From positions 1 to 64,000 of the forward strand of contig QQVO01000029.1 of the NCBI GenBank assembly GCA_003388505.1: a stretch of 64,000 bases of DNA, read 5' to 3'. The notes under the pieces were generated by a model. That model saw only the letters and a program-made list of their open reading frames with translations. It was not told the origin of the DNA and did not search any database. The position numbers and the translations under genes are program-made. This document shows, piece by piece, positions 34,824 through 43,614 of this stretch; within the stretch, counting starts at the first letter, position 1, and the number at the start of each line of letters is the position of its first letter. Source of the stretch: Planctomycetota bacterium. GTDB lineage: Bacteria; Planctomycetota; Planctomycetia; Planctomycetales; Planctomycetaceae.

Positions 34824-36353
34824 ATGAACGAATCGAACCGAAGGAATCCGCCGGTGGAACCGATTGTCCGTGCGATCTTCGATCACTGCGTGAAACTGCG
34901 ACGCTTCGCATTCGAGCGCTTTGCGAATCAGTGTCGACGATCTGTCTCGCGGAATATCGGGCGCGACCTCCCGGAAACGACTCGACGCGGTCACAAGGGA
35001 GTCCAATTCGCTCTCGCGGCCTGTGCCGTGGCGACGGTCTTGCTGTTTTCCGTGGCCGCCGCCGCTCAGGAGAATGAGCCTGAAACCCCCGCCGAAGAGA
35101 CGACCCCGCCCGCCGAGACGACGACCGACGAGACCGAGTACGCCGGAGAGAAAATCACAAAAGAGGAACGGAAGTCCTGGGAGCGGCAACACCGGACGAA
35201 GTTTACGAACGCTCTCCGCAAGCTCGACACAGCGGAGATCGATTTGGGAGTCCGCTATCACCTCTACGGGCTCACGATGGAGGAGTACCGCGACGAACTC
35301 CCGGAGTTGGTGCGCGATTTCCTCGATGAGTTGAAGTCGCCCGTGGTCAGCGCCGAGTCGCGGGAATACGCCAATCAGGAGGCGGTCGAGGTGGCTCAGG
35401 AACTGTTGGACCAGCCGCCCGAAGTCCGGATTAACGTCTGCATCCTGGTGGCGAGTCTGAATGTCGAGAATGCGGGACCGCGCGGCGAACCGGCCGTCCC
35501 CTACATCCCGGCCATCGACTTCCACTCCGCCGTGCTCAACGACCCCGACCAGTTGGTCGCCTGCAAGATCTGGGCGGCGATCGGGATGGGACGCATCGGC
35601 CGCGACGCGCAACCCAACGTCACCCAGCGCAGCCAGATCGCCAACTCGCTTGCGGGCGCGCTGGCCGCCCCCGACGCCGCCGGCGACGAGCACATGTGGT
35701 ATCGCATGCGGCTGGTCGAGGCCATGGGCAACTGCGGTCTCACGCATAACGTCACCCGTCAACCGGTCGTGATCGACGGCTTGATGCGGGCCCTGGCGGA
35801 CCCGGAGGAGCACTTCGTCGTTCGCGCCACAGCCGCCCGCTCGATCCCGCAGTTGCCGCTCGGCCCCGGCACCGAGATCCCGCTCATCTGTTACGAGATC
35901 GGGCGTCTCACGAATCAGATGACCCAGGCCCGAAATCAGAATCTGAAGGCCCCCTACTGGAAATACTGTTACCTCCTGGTCTATTCCTCTTTTCGGCCGC
36001 AACTGAAGGAAGAACAGGACAAAGGCTGGGGATTGCTCAACCAGACGCAGCAGGCGCAGTTGCGGCAGCACGCCCCCGTCGTCAACTCACTCTTCGACGT
36101 GATCCTGCCGGTCGTGAACTCGGTGACGGAATCGGTCCAGCCCCAGGCGACTCCGGCCCCCCTGCTCGAAGGACTCGGCGACTGGATTCAGAACAATGTT
36201 CCGAAGAACTGGAAAGTCACGCCGGAGAGCAACGAACTCAAGCGGCCGACAGAAGACGAAGAGGCCACGATGGCCGATGCAGGGGGGGCCGATTCAGGCG
36301 CGGGCGTCGAAACCGGCGCCGCTCCGTCGGGCAACACGTCAACAGGTGAATAG
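34824..36353 (+). CDS. Secreted HEAT-like repeat protein
   Basis: The 509-aa product has an unusual N-terminus: about 60 charged residues precede the signal-peptide core ALAACAVATVLLFSVAAAAQ. An acidic Pro/Thr/Glu-rich linker follows, then helical repeats (VPYIPAIDFHSAVLNDPDQL, VACKIWAAIGMGRIGRDAQ, VIDGLMRALADPEEHFVVRA) typical of HEAT/armadillo-like surfaces. I see no enzyme motif. The coding stretch 34914-35016 is a copy of dispersed repeat family C, so part of the N-terminus comes from a repeat. No other ATG, GTG or TTG lies between it and the signal core. Confidence 0.7.
   Translation: MNESNRRNPPVEPIVRAIFDHCVKLRRFAFERFANQCRRSVSRNIGRDLPETTRRGHKGVQFALAACAVATVLLFSVAAAAQENEPETPAEETTPPAETTTDETEYAGEKITKEERKSWERQHRTKFTNALRKLDTAEIDLGVRYHLYGLTMEEYRDELPELVRDFLDELKSPVVSAESREYANQEAVEVAQELLDQPPEVRINVCILVASLNVENAGPRGEPAVPYIPAIDFHSAVLNDPDQLVACKIWAAIGMGRIGRDAQPNVTQRSQIANSLAGALAAPDAAGDEHMWYRMRLVEAMGNCGLTHNVTRQPVVIDGLMRALADPEEHFVVRATAARSIPQLPLGPGTEIPLICYEIGRLTNQMTQARNQNLKAPYWKYCYLLVYSSFRPQLKEEQDKGWGLLNQTQQAQLRQHAPVVNSLFDVILPVVNSVTESVQPQATPAPLLEGLGDWIQNNVPKNWKVTPESNELKRPTEDEEATMADAGGADSGAGVETGAAPSGNTSTGE
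34914..35016. repeat. Dispersed repeat family C, copy 2, inside a coding region
   Basis: GAGCGCTTTGCGAATCAGTG and CGATCTGTCTCGCGGAAT match the copies at 29763-29864 and 43316-43410. The closing palindrome is degraded (GAGTCCAATTCGCTC). It is read in frame by the HEAT-like protein gene. Confidence 0.65.
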
Positions 36354-36397
36354 TGCGCTGCCAGGGCTTTGTTCTCGCGTTGGCTGGACCGCGAATC
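36352..36397 (+). repeat. Dispersed repeat family B, copy 3 (shortened)
   Basis: AGTGCGCTGCCAGGGCTTTG and the GTTGGCTGGACCGCGAATC block match the first third of the copies at 4188 and 28894. Its first bases overlap the TAG stop of the HEAT-like protein gene. Confidence 0.55.
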
Positions 36398-36595
36398 TCC
36401 CAGGGTCGAGCGCGGATCGGCCCGCACAGGGATGCATAAACAGACCCCCGACAGGCATGATTTCGCCGGTCAACCCGCGCTGCGCTCACGCCCCAGATCA
36501 GAGAGTGCAACGGTGAGCGGGCCGACGATCCCTGCGACCTGCCCTCGCGCCTTCCTCGCTGTTTCCTTTAACGCGGCCCGCCGGATCATCGACGG

Positions 36596-36964
36596 ATGAA
36601 CGAAGAACAGAGAGACGATTTCGAACTCGAATGGCACGGCGACGCCGTTGTCGTGACCCCCGCCGGCAGCGTGGAAACAATGTCGTGGGACGTCGTTGAG
36701 CAGGCCGCCGATCTCGTGCTGGCGCCTCTGGGACAGCGCTCCGCGCCCCTCGTCGTCGTCGATCTCAGCCGGGTCTCCTATTTCGGCTCGGTCTTCCTCG
36801 CGTTGCTCCTCAGATGCCATAAACTCGTGCGGCAGAAAGGGGGCGAACTGGTCCTCTGCGGCGCGAGCAAGCTCGCTCGCGAACTGCTCCAGATCACGAA
36901 TCTCGACACGCTGTGGGCGATTTACGACACTCGCGAGGAGGCCCTGGAGGCCGTCGGGGCGTAA
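36596..36964 (+). CDS. STAS-domain protein (anti-sigma factor antagonist-like)
   Basis: The 122-aa soluble protein has the STAS fold: [31 protein letters not shown] and [20 protein letters not shown]. The Ser in YFGSVFLA takes the place of the phosphorylated Ser of SpoIIAA (usually DSxGLG), so control by phosphorylation is possible. No anti-sigma factor kinase is encoded nearby. It lies 60 bp before the LOG-family gene in the same direction. Confidence 0.8.
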   Translation: MNEEQRDDFELEWHGDAVVVTPAGSVETMSWDVVEQAADLVLAPLGQRSAPLVVVDLSRVSYFGSVFLALLLRCHKLVRQKGGELVLCGASKLARELLQITNLDTLWAIYDTREEALEAVGA

Positions 36965-37024
36965 GCCGGACAGACTAGTTGTTGGAGAGCCCGCATCTGT
37001 CTGCCGAACAACCGGGAGTGAGCG

Positions 37025-38083
37025 ATGGCACGGAAGCACAAACGCGCAAAACCCGACGTCTCCGAATCGGTCGTCCTGCCGACAGAGCATGAGATCGAAC
37101 CCGATCGGACGTCCGATCTCGTCGACGAGATTCGCGAAACCGCCGACCGCCTGGAACGCGACAAGGCGACGCGCGGTGACCTGAAAATCATCTCCCGCGC
37201 GCTCCGCGAATTTCGCTACTCCTTCAAGGTGTTCAAACCCTTTCGCCGGCAGCGCAAGGTCACCGTCTTCGGATCGGCGCGGCTGCCTCCCGATCACGCC
37301 GCCTATCAGCAGGCGGTTGAATACGGTCGCCGCATGGCCGCCGAAAGGTGGTTCGTCGTCACAGGGGCCGGGGGCGGAATCATGGAGGCGGCCCACGTCG
37401 GCGCAGGCCGCGAATGGTCGATCGGCCTCAACATCATGCTCCCCTTCGAACAGTCCGCCAACCGGATCATCGAGGGCGACAAGAAACTCATCAACCTCAA
37501 GTACTTCTTCACCCGCAAGCTCCTGTTCGTCAAGGAAGTGCACGCGATTGTCCTCTTCGCCGGAGGGTTCGGCACGCAGGACGAGTGCTTCGAATCGCTG
37601 ACGCTGATCCAGACCGGCAAACGCGACATGATGCCCGTCGTCTGCGTCGACGAACCGGGCGGCAGCTACTGGAAAGACTGGCTCGCCTACATCGAAAAGC
37701 ACCTGCTCGGCGACGGCCTGATTTCTCCCGAAGACCTCTCGCTCTTCAAGGTGACCGACGACGTGGACGAGGCCGTCGAAGAAGTGATGGGCTTTTATTC
37801 CGTCTACCACAGCATGCGCTACGTCAGGGACAAACTCTACTTCCGCCTCACGTTGGATCCGCCCGACGAGTTTCTCACGCGGCTGAACGACGAATTCTCC
37901 GACATCGTCGAACGCGGGCGAATCCAGCGCGTCCCCGTTCATCCCTACGAAGAAGACGATGAGCACTTGGCCGATCTGCCGCGACTGGCGTTCCGCTTCA
38001 ACCGCCGCGACTTCGGCCGCTTGCGGCAGATGATCGACCTCATCAACGACGAACTCGGCGAAGACGAACCGGATGCGATGTAG
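37025..38083 (+). CDS. LOG-family (Rossmann-like) nucleotide-binding protein
   Basis: The 352-aa protein carries the lysine-decarboxylase-like LOG fold: [28 protein letters not shown] and [16 protein letters not shown] (usual PGGxGTxxE; Pro replaced by Ala). Family members cleave nucleotide-monophosphate ribose bonds (cytokinin-like LOG) or have unknown roles. The N-terminus (about 1-75) has charged helices and the C-terminus (about 250-352) is an added helical and Arg/Asp-rich part, so it is longer than LOG enzymes of about 180-200 aa. SD-like GGGAG precedes ATG 37025. Confidence 0.85.
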   Translation: MARKHKRAKPDVSESVVLPTEHEIEPDRTSDLVDEIRETADRLERDKATRGDLKIISRALREFRYSFKVFKPFRRQRKVTVFGSARLPPDHAAYQQAVEYGRRMAAERWFVVTGAGGGIMEAAHVGAGREWSIGLNIMLPFEQSANRIIEGDKKLINLKYFFTRKLLFVKEVHAIVLFAGGFGTQDECFESLTLIQTGKRDMMPVVCVDEPGGSYWKDWLAYIEKHLLGDGLISPEDLSLFKVTDDVDEAVEEVMGFYSVYHSMRYVRDKLYFRLTLDPPDEFLTRLNDEFSDIVERGRIQRVPVHPYEEDDEHLADLPRLAFRFNRRDFGRLRQMIDLINDELGEDEPDAM

Positions 38084-38230
38084 CCGGCGTGAAAACGCGG
38101 GCAATTGCTTCCGATCGCAAGTCCGAATTCCCGCAGGCAAACCGTCGTAGGACAGGGGTATCAACCTGTTGTTGACACACAAGTCTTCCCGATGCCCTCG
38201 TGCGACGTTGACCAGAAACGCCGACTGCGA

Positions 38231-38290
38231 GCGACGCTGAAGGCGTCGCACAGCAAAGCCGGGGGTCGCGACGAGAGGAGCGCACCCCCG
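38231..38290 (-). repeat. Dispersed multi-hairpin element (family E), copy 2
   Basis: On the minus strand it reads CCGGGGGT...ACCCCCGG, then a short gap, then CGACGC-CTTCA-GCGTCG. It has the same order, loop and spacing as 20417-20479, but the stem bases differ in a paired way. It lies between the LOG-family gene and the DUF1080 gene in a 345-bp spacer that otherwise holds no supported gene. Confidence 0.65.
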
Positions 38291-38428
38291 GTCTGCTTTT
38301 CTGCGTGGCGAATGCCCATCGACCCGGGAGCAAAGAAATCCGCGTGCCACCGGCGCGCTCCCCTCTCGCGCGGTCTCGCGATACCATAGCAGCCTCGCGC
38401 CACACCGCACTCTCTGAGGGGAACCAAT

Positions 38429-39178
38429 ATGCCGATTCGCGCCGCAATCACGTTGTCCTTCGTCGCATCCATCGCTCTCCTGGTGGCCGCTGCCCCGCAG
38501 CGCATTCCGGCTGCCGATGACAAAGACGAAGCGCTTCCCAAGGCATTCGTCGACGGGACCGGGCCGGGCTGGCGGGAGTTATGGGAGGACGACTTCGTCG
38601 ACGTCAACGGAGACGAAGACACCTGGACCTTCGAGGACGGGGTGATCTACTGCACCGGGCAGCCCATCGGCGTGATTCGCACCGCTCAGCAATACACGAA
38701 TTTCGAACTGGTCGTCCAGTGGCGGCACCGCAAGTCGGGAGGCAACTCAGGCGTCTTTGTCTGGGCGTCGGAAGAGGCGCTCACCGATCTCCCCCCGGGA
38801 AAATTGCCCCCCGGCGGCATCGAGGTGCAGGTGCTCGACCACGGCTACGCCGACCAATACGAGAAGAACACCGGCAAGAAACCGGACTGGTTTACAACCA
38901 ACGGCGACGTGTTCCCGGTCGGCGCGTCGACAATGACGCCGTTCGAACCGGTCTCCCCGAACGGCAGCCGCAGCTTTCCCCGCAAGAACCTCAGTAAGGG
39001 CGTCGACGAGTGGAACCACTATTACATCCGCGCCATCAACGGTGAGGTCCGCTTGTGGGTCAACGGCGAAGAGGTCTCCGGCGGCAGTGACTGCAATCCC
39101 GCCTCCGGGTACCTCTGCCTGGAATCGGAAGGAGCGCCGGTCGAATTCAAAAAACTCCGCATCCGCGAATTGCCGTGA
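38429..39178 (+). CDS. Secreted DUF1080 (3-keto-disaccharide hydrolase-like) protein
   Basis: The 249-aa product has a signal peptide (MPIRAAITLSFVASIALLVAAA, cleaved before or near ADDKDE) and one DUF1080 domain: WRELWEDDFVDV, WTFEDGVIYCTGQPIGVI, YTNFELVVQWRH, SGGNSGVFVW, GIEVQVLDHG and NHYYIRAINGEVRLWVNGEEV. This concanavalin-like fold is extremely common in planctomycetes, where it is linked to polysaccharide use; some members hydrolyse 3-keto-glycosides. The exact substrate is unknown. Confidence 0.88.
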   Translation: MPIRAAITLSFVASIALLVAAAPQRIPAADDKDEALPKAFVDGTGPGWRELWEDDFVDVNGDEDTWTFEDGVIYCTGQPIGVIRTAQQYTNFELVVQWRHRKSGGNSGVFVWASEEALTDLPPGKLPPGGIEVQVLDHGYADQYEKNTGKKPDWFTTNGDVFPVGASTMTPFEPVSPNGSRSFPRKNLSKGVDEWNHYYIRAINGEVRLWVNGEEVSGGSDCNPASGYLCLESEGAPVEFKKLRIRELP

Positions 39179-39252
39179 ACAGAAGCACCCTGCGCGGGCG
39201 AAACGGGAGCGTCGCAGCAGGGCCAGGTTCCTCGACCACGATTTCACATACC

Positions 39253-39279
39253 GTTTAGCCGCGACCCGTAGGGGAGCGC
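39253..39279 (+). repeat. Dispersed repeat family A, copy 1
   Basis: GTTTAGCCGCGACCCGTAGG then GGAGCGC. It differs at one base (T for C) from the copy at 48967-48994. Other copies are at 41950-41977, 52065-52092 and, degraded and reversed, 5405-5432. Confidence 0.75.
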
Positions 39280-39488
39280 GATTCGAGCCTTCCGCGCGGT
39301 CTCTCACGGACTGAGCCAAGTGTACCAAGTCCCGGTCCTCTCGCCCGATTCTTGAAACCAAGTCGAGCCCCGGCCGGTATCCCGTATCGTCGGCACGCGC
39401 GACGCGCGGGTCGACGTGTCCGCTGCATTCGTGCGAAAAAACGGCGATCGATCGCCGCCCCCGCTCATTCAACAGGTGAAATCTCGAA

Positions 39489-41294
39489 ATGACACGGCCC
39501 AACCACGTTTCGTCCCTTGCTCGTTCCCAGTCAACAGACGACCACAAGAGAACTCGCCCCGGCCGTTTGGCCGGTTTCTGGCTCGGATTGCTGGTGGTTG
39601 CCGGCTGTTTGTTGTCGACGCCCGGTCTGCACGCCCAGGAGGAAGATGCGGAGGAGCCTGACCGTCAGCCGTTGGCCACCGACCCCGTGGTGATGCTGAG
39701 CGTCACGTCGGTCGATCGCAGCCTCGAATTCATGCGGGATGCCTTTGAGTCTGTCGATCGGGGCGACATGGCGGGCGTTATGGACGATCTCATGAGCCGC
39801 GCCGGGGATCTGAAGGGGTTCGACCGCACCAAACCGGTCGGGATGGCGCTCTTTCTCCCCTCCTCGCTGCCGCCGCAGCCGATTCCGGTCGTCTATGTTC
39901 CGGTCGAGGACATGGACGACCTGATTGAGACGATGCAACTCGGTCCGGTCCGCGTGGAGAAGAACGAGGAGGCGGGCGAAGGCCGCTACGAATTGACAGG
40001 AGGCCGTGGAACACGGCACATCGCCGTCCGCGATGGATACGCCTTCATCTCGCGCAACGAAGAGTTCCTCGACGCCGACGTGGCGATCCTTTCGCGGATG
40101 ATCCCGCAGGTCGCCGCACAATACGACCTCTCCCTGACGGTCCGCCCCCAGAGTATTCCCCCGCTGCTCCGCGACGTTTTTATGAACTTTCTCCGCAACC
40201 AGACGGAGGGACAACTGCAGCGGCGGGACGAGGAACCTCTCTCGCAGTACCTCGCGCGGCGCGCGAACGGCATGAGCACGCTGGAGTTCCTCGAGCGGCT
40301 CGTCAAGGAGGGCGAGCAGATGACGATCGGCATGCGGACGATACCGGAGTCCTCGGGCATGGAAATCGAACTGCACGTCGACGCGACGCCCGAGAGCGAG
40401 TTCGCGGAATACCTGGACGACATCGGCAGCCGGGCCAGCAGTTACGCGTCGATGTTCAGCGCCGAAGAACCGTTCACGCTGTCAGTGTCGTGGATGCTCG
40501 AAGAGCGGGAACAGACCGCGGCGCATGGATGGATCGAAGCTTTGGAAGCCGGTCTCGTTCAGCAGTACGCCGGACCTGCAGGCGAGGAAGCCGCGGCCGA
40601 GGCGGACGAAAGCGCGGAGCGGCCGCTGCCGCCGGAACTCGCCAGGCTGCTCGATCCGCTCAAGGCGACGATCGACGCCGGTCATCTCGACATGTGCGTC
40701 CAGATGCGATCGGTCGACGCAGACCAGTTCGCGCTGGTCGGTGCGATCCATCTCGTGGGGGGCGAAACCTTCGCCGACGGCTTGCGCGAAGTGCTGACGC
40801 AGGTCTCCGCCCGCGAGGGGGACTTCACCATCGAACTCGACGTCGCCCAGCATGCAGGCGTGGCGATACACCGCGTGCAGGGGGGCGAGGCCCGTCCGCA
40901 GGATGAACGGGTTTACGGCGAAAAACCGTCGCTCTACGTCGGCTCCAGCGGCCGCACATTGTGGTTCGCCGTCGGACAGGACGACGCCGTGACTGAACTG
41001 AAGTCGTCGATCGACGCCGTCAGCGAAGCGGCCGGCAGCCGGGAGGCGGAACGGGGTTACCCCGTGCAGATGGTCGTGCGGGCCAACCAGTGGTTGGGGC
41101 TGCCGCCCGACGAGAACGCCGATGCCGCCGGAGCGGAAATCGCCGCCGAGGCCTTCACCTCCAGCAACGACGTGCTGCGGATGGAACTCCGCCCCACGGA
41201 AAACGGCGTCGTGCTGCGGATGAACCTCGATGAGGGATTCACCCGGATGCTGATGCTCACGCTCGCACAGCGGTACGACCAGAGCCAACTCTGA
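39489..41294 (+). CDS. Secreted hypothetical protein, 601 aa
   Basis: The product has an N-terminal signal segment (about 28-48, FWLGLLVVAGCLLSTPGLHAQ) and a long mature part of mixed alpha/beta type. Blocks such as DPVVMLSVTSVDRSLEFMRD, VGMALFLPSSLPPQPIPVVYVP and ALVGAIHLVGGETFADGLRE recur in a two-half arrangement, as if the protein were an internal duplication of a beta-rich module. I recognise no named family; such proteins are common in planctomycete genomes. A degraded lipobox (VAGC) is possible, but the AQ site favours signal peptidase I. Confidence 0.65.
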   Translation: MTRPNHVSSLARSQSTDDHKRTRPGRLAGFWLGLLVVAGCLLSTPGLHAQEEDAEEPDRQPLATDPVVMLSVTSVDRSLEFMRDAFESVDRGDMAGVMDDLMSRAGDLKGFDRTKPVGMALFLPSSLPPQPIPVVYVPVEDMDDLIETMQLGPVRVEKNEEAGEGRYELTGGRGTRHIAVRDGYAFISRNEEFLDADVAILSRMIPQVAAQYDLSLTVRPQSIPPLLRDVFMNFLRNQTEGQLQRRDEEPLSQYLARRANGMSTLEFLERLVKEGEQMTIGMRTIPESSGMEIELHVDATPESEFAEYLDDIGSRASSYASMFSAEEPFTLSVSWMLEEREQTAAHGWIEALEAGLVQQYAGPAGEEAAAEADESAERPLPPELARLLDPLKATIDAGHLDMCVQMRSVDADQFALVGAIHLVGGETFADGLREVLTQVSAREGDFTIELDVAQHAGVAIHRVQGGEARPQDERVYGEKPSLYVGSSGRTLWFAVGQDDAVTELKSSIDAVSEAAGSREAERGYPVQMVVRANQWLGLPPDENADAAGAEIAAEAFTSSNDVLRMELRPTENGVVLRMNLDEGFTRMLMLTLAQRYDQSQL

Positions 41295-41324
41295 TCATCG
41301 CCCAGCGGCCCACACCGCCTGTTC

Positions 41325-41950
41325 AGGCTTTGCCAGAAAAGTCGTAAGAGGGGTGGCTGGGGTCGACCAGAGCTTAGACTTAGCATTACCCACAATTTCA
41401 GATCAGTGAACAACCACGGAATGCACGGAAGCCACGGAAAATGGCCACGAAAAACACAAAGAGACCCAGCGCGGCCTCCGCCCGCAACCCAACCGGAAGC
41501 GAATAGAAACGGAGCGGCGAAGCCGCGCCAGCAAGTAGCCGTGAGCGCAAGCTCATGGAAAACTTCTTGGTGTTCTTTGTGCCTTTGTGGTCGTCCAATT
41601 GAGCACTCGAACACGAAACGGGCTGGCAGAATTCGCGCACCACGCGAAGATTCTCACCGTTCGTAGCACGAAAAAGAGACGATCTCGCGGCTTTACTTTT
41701 TGTGGCTTTTTGTGTTTCTCGTGGCAATCCTGTCGCATGGTTCCAAGACCACGGGTGACAGGTTCACTTCATTGCCGCGATAAGCCGCCGGGATTTCCGA
41801 ATGATCCGGTGGTTCGCTGCTCTCAAGTGCCAGACAAATTGTGGGTAACGACAAGGGTCGCCCAGAGGGAGCCCCCAGACGCGAACGCTGGGGGCTTCGC
41901 TGCCCTACGACCCCAGCCACCCTTCCATGACAGCAGTTTTCTGACAAGGC
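41325..41950. repeat. Composite region flanked by inverted repeats (MITE-like)
   Basis: GGGTGGCTGGGGTCG (41351-41365) is repeated perfectly in reverse complement at 41908-41922. Further inside, TTACCCACAATTT (41386-41398) matches in reverse at 41836-41848; outside, CTTTGCCAGAAAAG (41328-41341) matches with two changes near 41934-41948. Inside are words such as CCACGGAATGCACGGAAG and TTCTTTGTGCCTTTGTGG, and no transposase. The layout resembles a non-autonomous element or a nest of repeats. Confidence 0.55.
41626..41673. repeat. Dispersed repeat family D, copy 1
   Basis: GAATTCGCGCACCACGCGAA and GATTCTCACCGTTCGTAGCA match 63219-63263 with few changes. It lies inside the composite region. Confidence 0.55.
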
Positions 41951-41977
41951 TTAGCCGCGACCCGCAGGGGGGCGCTC
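41950..41977 (+). repeat. Dispersed repeat family A, copy 2
   Basis: CTTAGCCGCGACCCGCAGGG then GGGCGCTC; it directly touches the right end of the composite inverted-repeat region. Confidence 0.7.
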
Positions 41978-42017
41978 CACGCTCGCCGCGGGTTGCGGCC
42001 GCGCGCCGGTCGACCGG

Positions 42018-43028
42018 TCAACTCGCCTGCGAAGCGAACTTGACGTAGTTCTGCACGAAATCCGCTTCGGACATCTCGCTGGACAGATCGACGCCCGCCG
42101 ATTCGAACATTTCACGGATGCGGCGGCTCGGCGCCCATTCGACCGGGGAAATCTTGCCATCCCGGTCGCGATCGAGGATGCCGAAGTAGCGCCGCGCGTT
42201 GACGGCCAACTCCGTCTCATCGACCGGGGGGGCCGAAGTCTCTGCTTGGGGAGGATCGCCGCCCACGGCTGAGTTGTCCCCGCGGTCGGCCGTCCGCGCC
42301 GTTGGCACTTCGCCGGTTTCCGGCGAGGACGTGGCGACAACGATTTCCTTCGGTGTGAGAAATCCGTCCCCGTTCCGGTCCATGGCGACGAATTCCGAGA
42401 ACCGCCGGCCGTTCCATCTCCGCCACTCGAAGAACGTCACCTGCCCGTCGCCGTTGGCGTCGCCGGCCCGGTATTCCTCCGGCAGGTCGAGCGTCACGCG
42501 CGGCTTCGCGTCCTTGTCCGCAGACTTGTCCCCCGAGGTTTCTTCGGATGAACCGGTCGCAGCGGGTTCGTCGCCCGATCGATTCCAGTTCCAGCGTCCG
42601 CTTCGGCCGCGCGGCCGGTCTCCGGCTTCTTCGTCATCATCGTCGCCGTCGTCGCGACGCCGTCTGCGGCGCTCACCGTCGTCGCCTTCGTCTCGCCGCC
42701 GGTCTTCCCCTCGTCGGCCGCTGATGGCGCGCTGCTGGAGATCCTGGATTGTCTTGACGAACTCGTCACGCGACATCGCTTTCGACGTGTCGGTCCCGGC
42801 ATTCTGCAGGAATGCCTTCATCGGCCCCTGGACTTCGTCCGATTCCAGCTTGCCGTCGCCGTTCTGGTCCAGACGGGAGAAAATCTCCTCCGGCGATCCG
42901 AACCCGCGCCGCCCGCCGCGCTGCTGCGCGTCCGCTGGAGTTGCGAGCAGCCCGCACGCGAGGCAGAACCCGCACAAGCGAAGAAATTGGAGAGATGTGG
43001 GGCTGAACGATCTGTTTTTCCGGACCAT
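42018..43028 (-). CDS. Secreted EF-hand calcium-binding protein
   Basis: The 336-aa product has a signal peptide (about 10-34, ending TPADAQ). EF-hand loops with the D-x-D/N-x-D-G pattern appear as LDQNGDGKLESDEV, GDANGDGQVTFFEW, MDRNGDGFLTPKEI and LDRDRDGKISPVEW, each able to bind Ca. A highly charged Arg/Asp linker (about 110-160, RRRRRRDDGDDDDEE) separates the first from the others. Such proteins are frequent in planctomycetes. The start ATG 43028 gives the signal peptide; an upstream ATG exists at 43112. Confidence 0.8.
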   Translation of the reverse strand: MVRKNRSFSPTSLQFLRLCGFCLACGLLATPADAQQRGGRRGFGSPEEIFSRLDQNGDGKLESDEVQGPMKAFLQNAGTDTSKAMSRDEFVKTIQDLQQRAISGRRGEDRRRDEGDDGERRRRRRDDGDDDDEEAGDRPRGRSGRWNWNRSGDEPAATGSSEETSGDKSADKDAKPRVTLDLPEEYRAGDANGDGQVTFFEWRRWNGRRFSEFVAMDRNGDGFLTPKEIVVATSSPETGEVPTARTADRGDNSAVGGDPPQAETSAPPVDETELAVNARRYFGILDRDRDGKISPVEWAPSRRIREMFESAGVDLSSEMSEADFVQNYVKFASQAS

Positions 43029-43614
43029 ATCTCGTTCTCGCGTGTTCAATGATCGGCGACCGCCTGCTGTCCACCGGTCTGCGCTGCGCGGCCGTACTTC
43101 AGTAGGATACAATAATGAGAAACCCCGCGCGGGCGAAACCAGACTGCGAAATCGGGGGGTAACGTCTCAGGAGAAGCCCCCTGATTCGATCGAGAAGTGC
43201 TTGTTTTTTATAACCTCAAATATTTCAGGAAGTTATGGTTGTTCGGCCTCCGCCAGGTGGGACGCTAGCGAACTTTCACAATGCCCCGTCATCGTCCCGC
43301 AGACGAGAACGATCTCGAAATCAGTGTCGGCGATCTGTCTCGCGGATTCTCGTCCTCGACAGTCCAAACACCGCTCGACGCGGACACATGGTAGAGCGAT
43401 TTGCGCTAAACTGAATCCCACAGCCCGGACGCCGGACTCCGGCAGCCCGCTGCCTCCGGCCACGGCACTGATTTGTCGTTACCCGTTGAATTCACAGAGA
43501 TTACACACCGTGCCCACGTCGCAATGGGAAGGCGACTAAAGAACGAGAACCGGCGGAGAAACAGCCCGGGACGGATCTCTTCACCTCTTCTCTCGAATCG
43601 ACGTCGGAGATCCT
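43029..43614. other. Divergent spacer upstream of the secretion cluster
   Basis: The 586 bp hold a copy of repeat family C (43316-43410) and an AT-rich patch near 43201-43240 (TTGTTTTTTATAACC... AAATATTTCAGG... GTTATG) that stands out from the GC-rich surroundings and could be a promoter or operator for the T2SS genes. No gene is supported. Confidence 0.45.
43316..43410. repeat. Dispersed repeat family C, copy 3
   Basis: AAATCAGTGTCGGCGATCTG, TCTCGCGGATTCTCG and the closing palindrome TAGAGCGATTTGCGCTAA match the copies at 29763 and 34914. Confidence 0.65.

Noticed and set aside
41325-41950. Insertion sequence
   Set aside because: It has inverted ends but no transposase reading frame, so only a non-autonomous element can be proposed.
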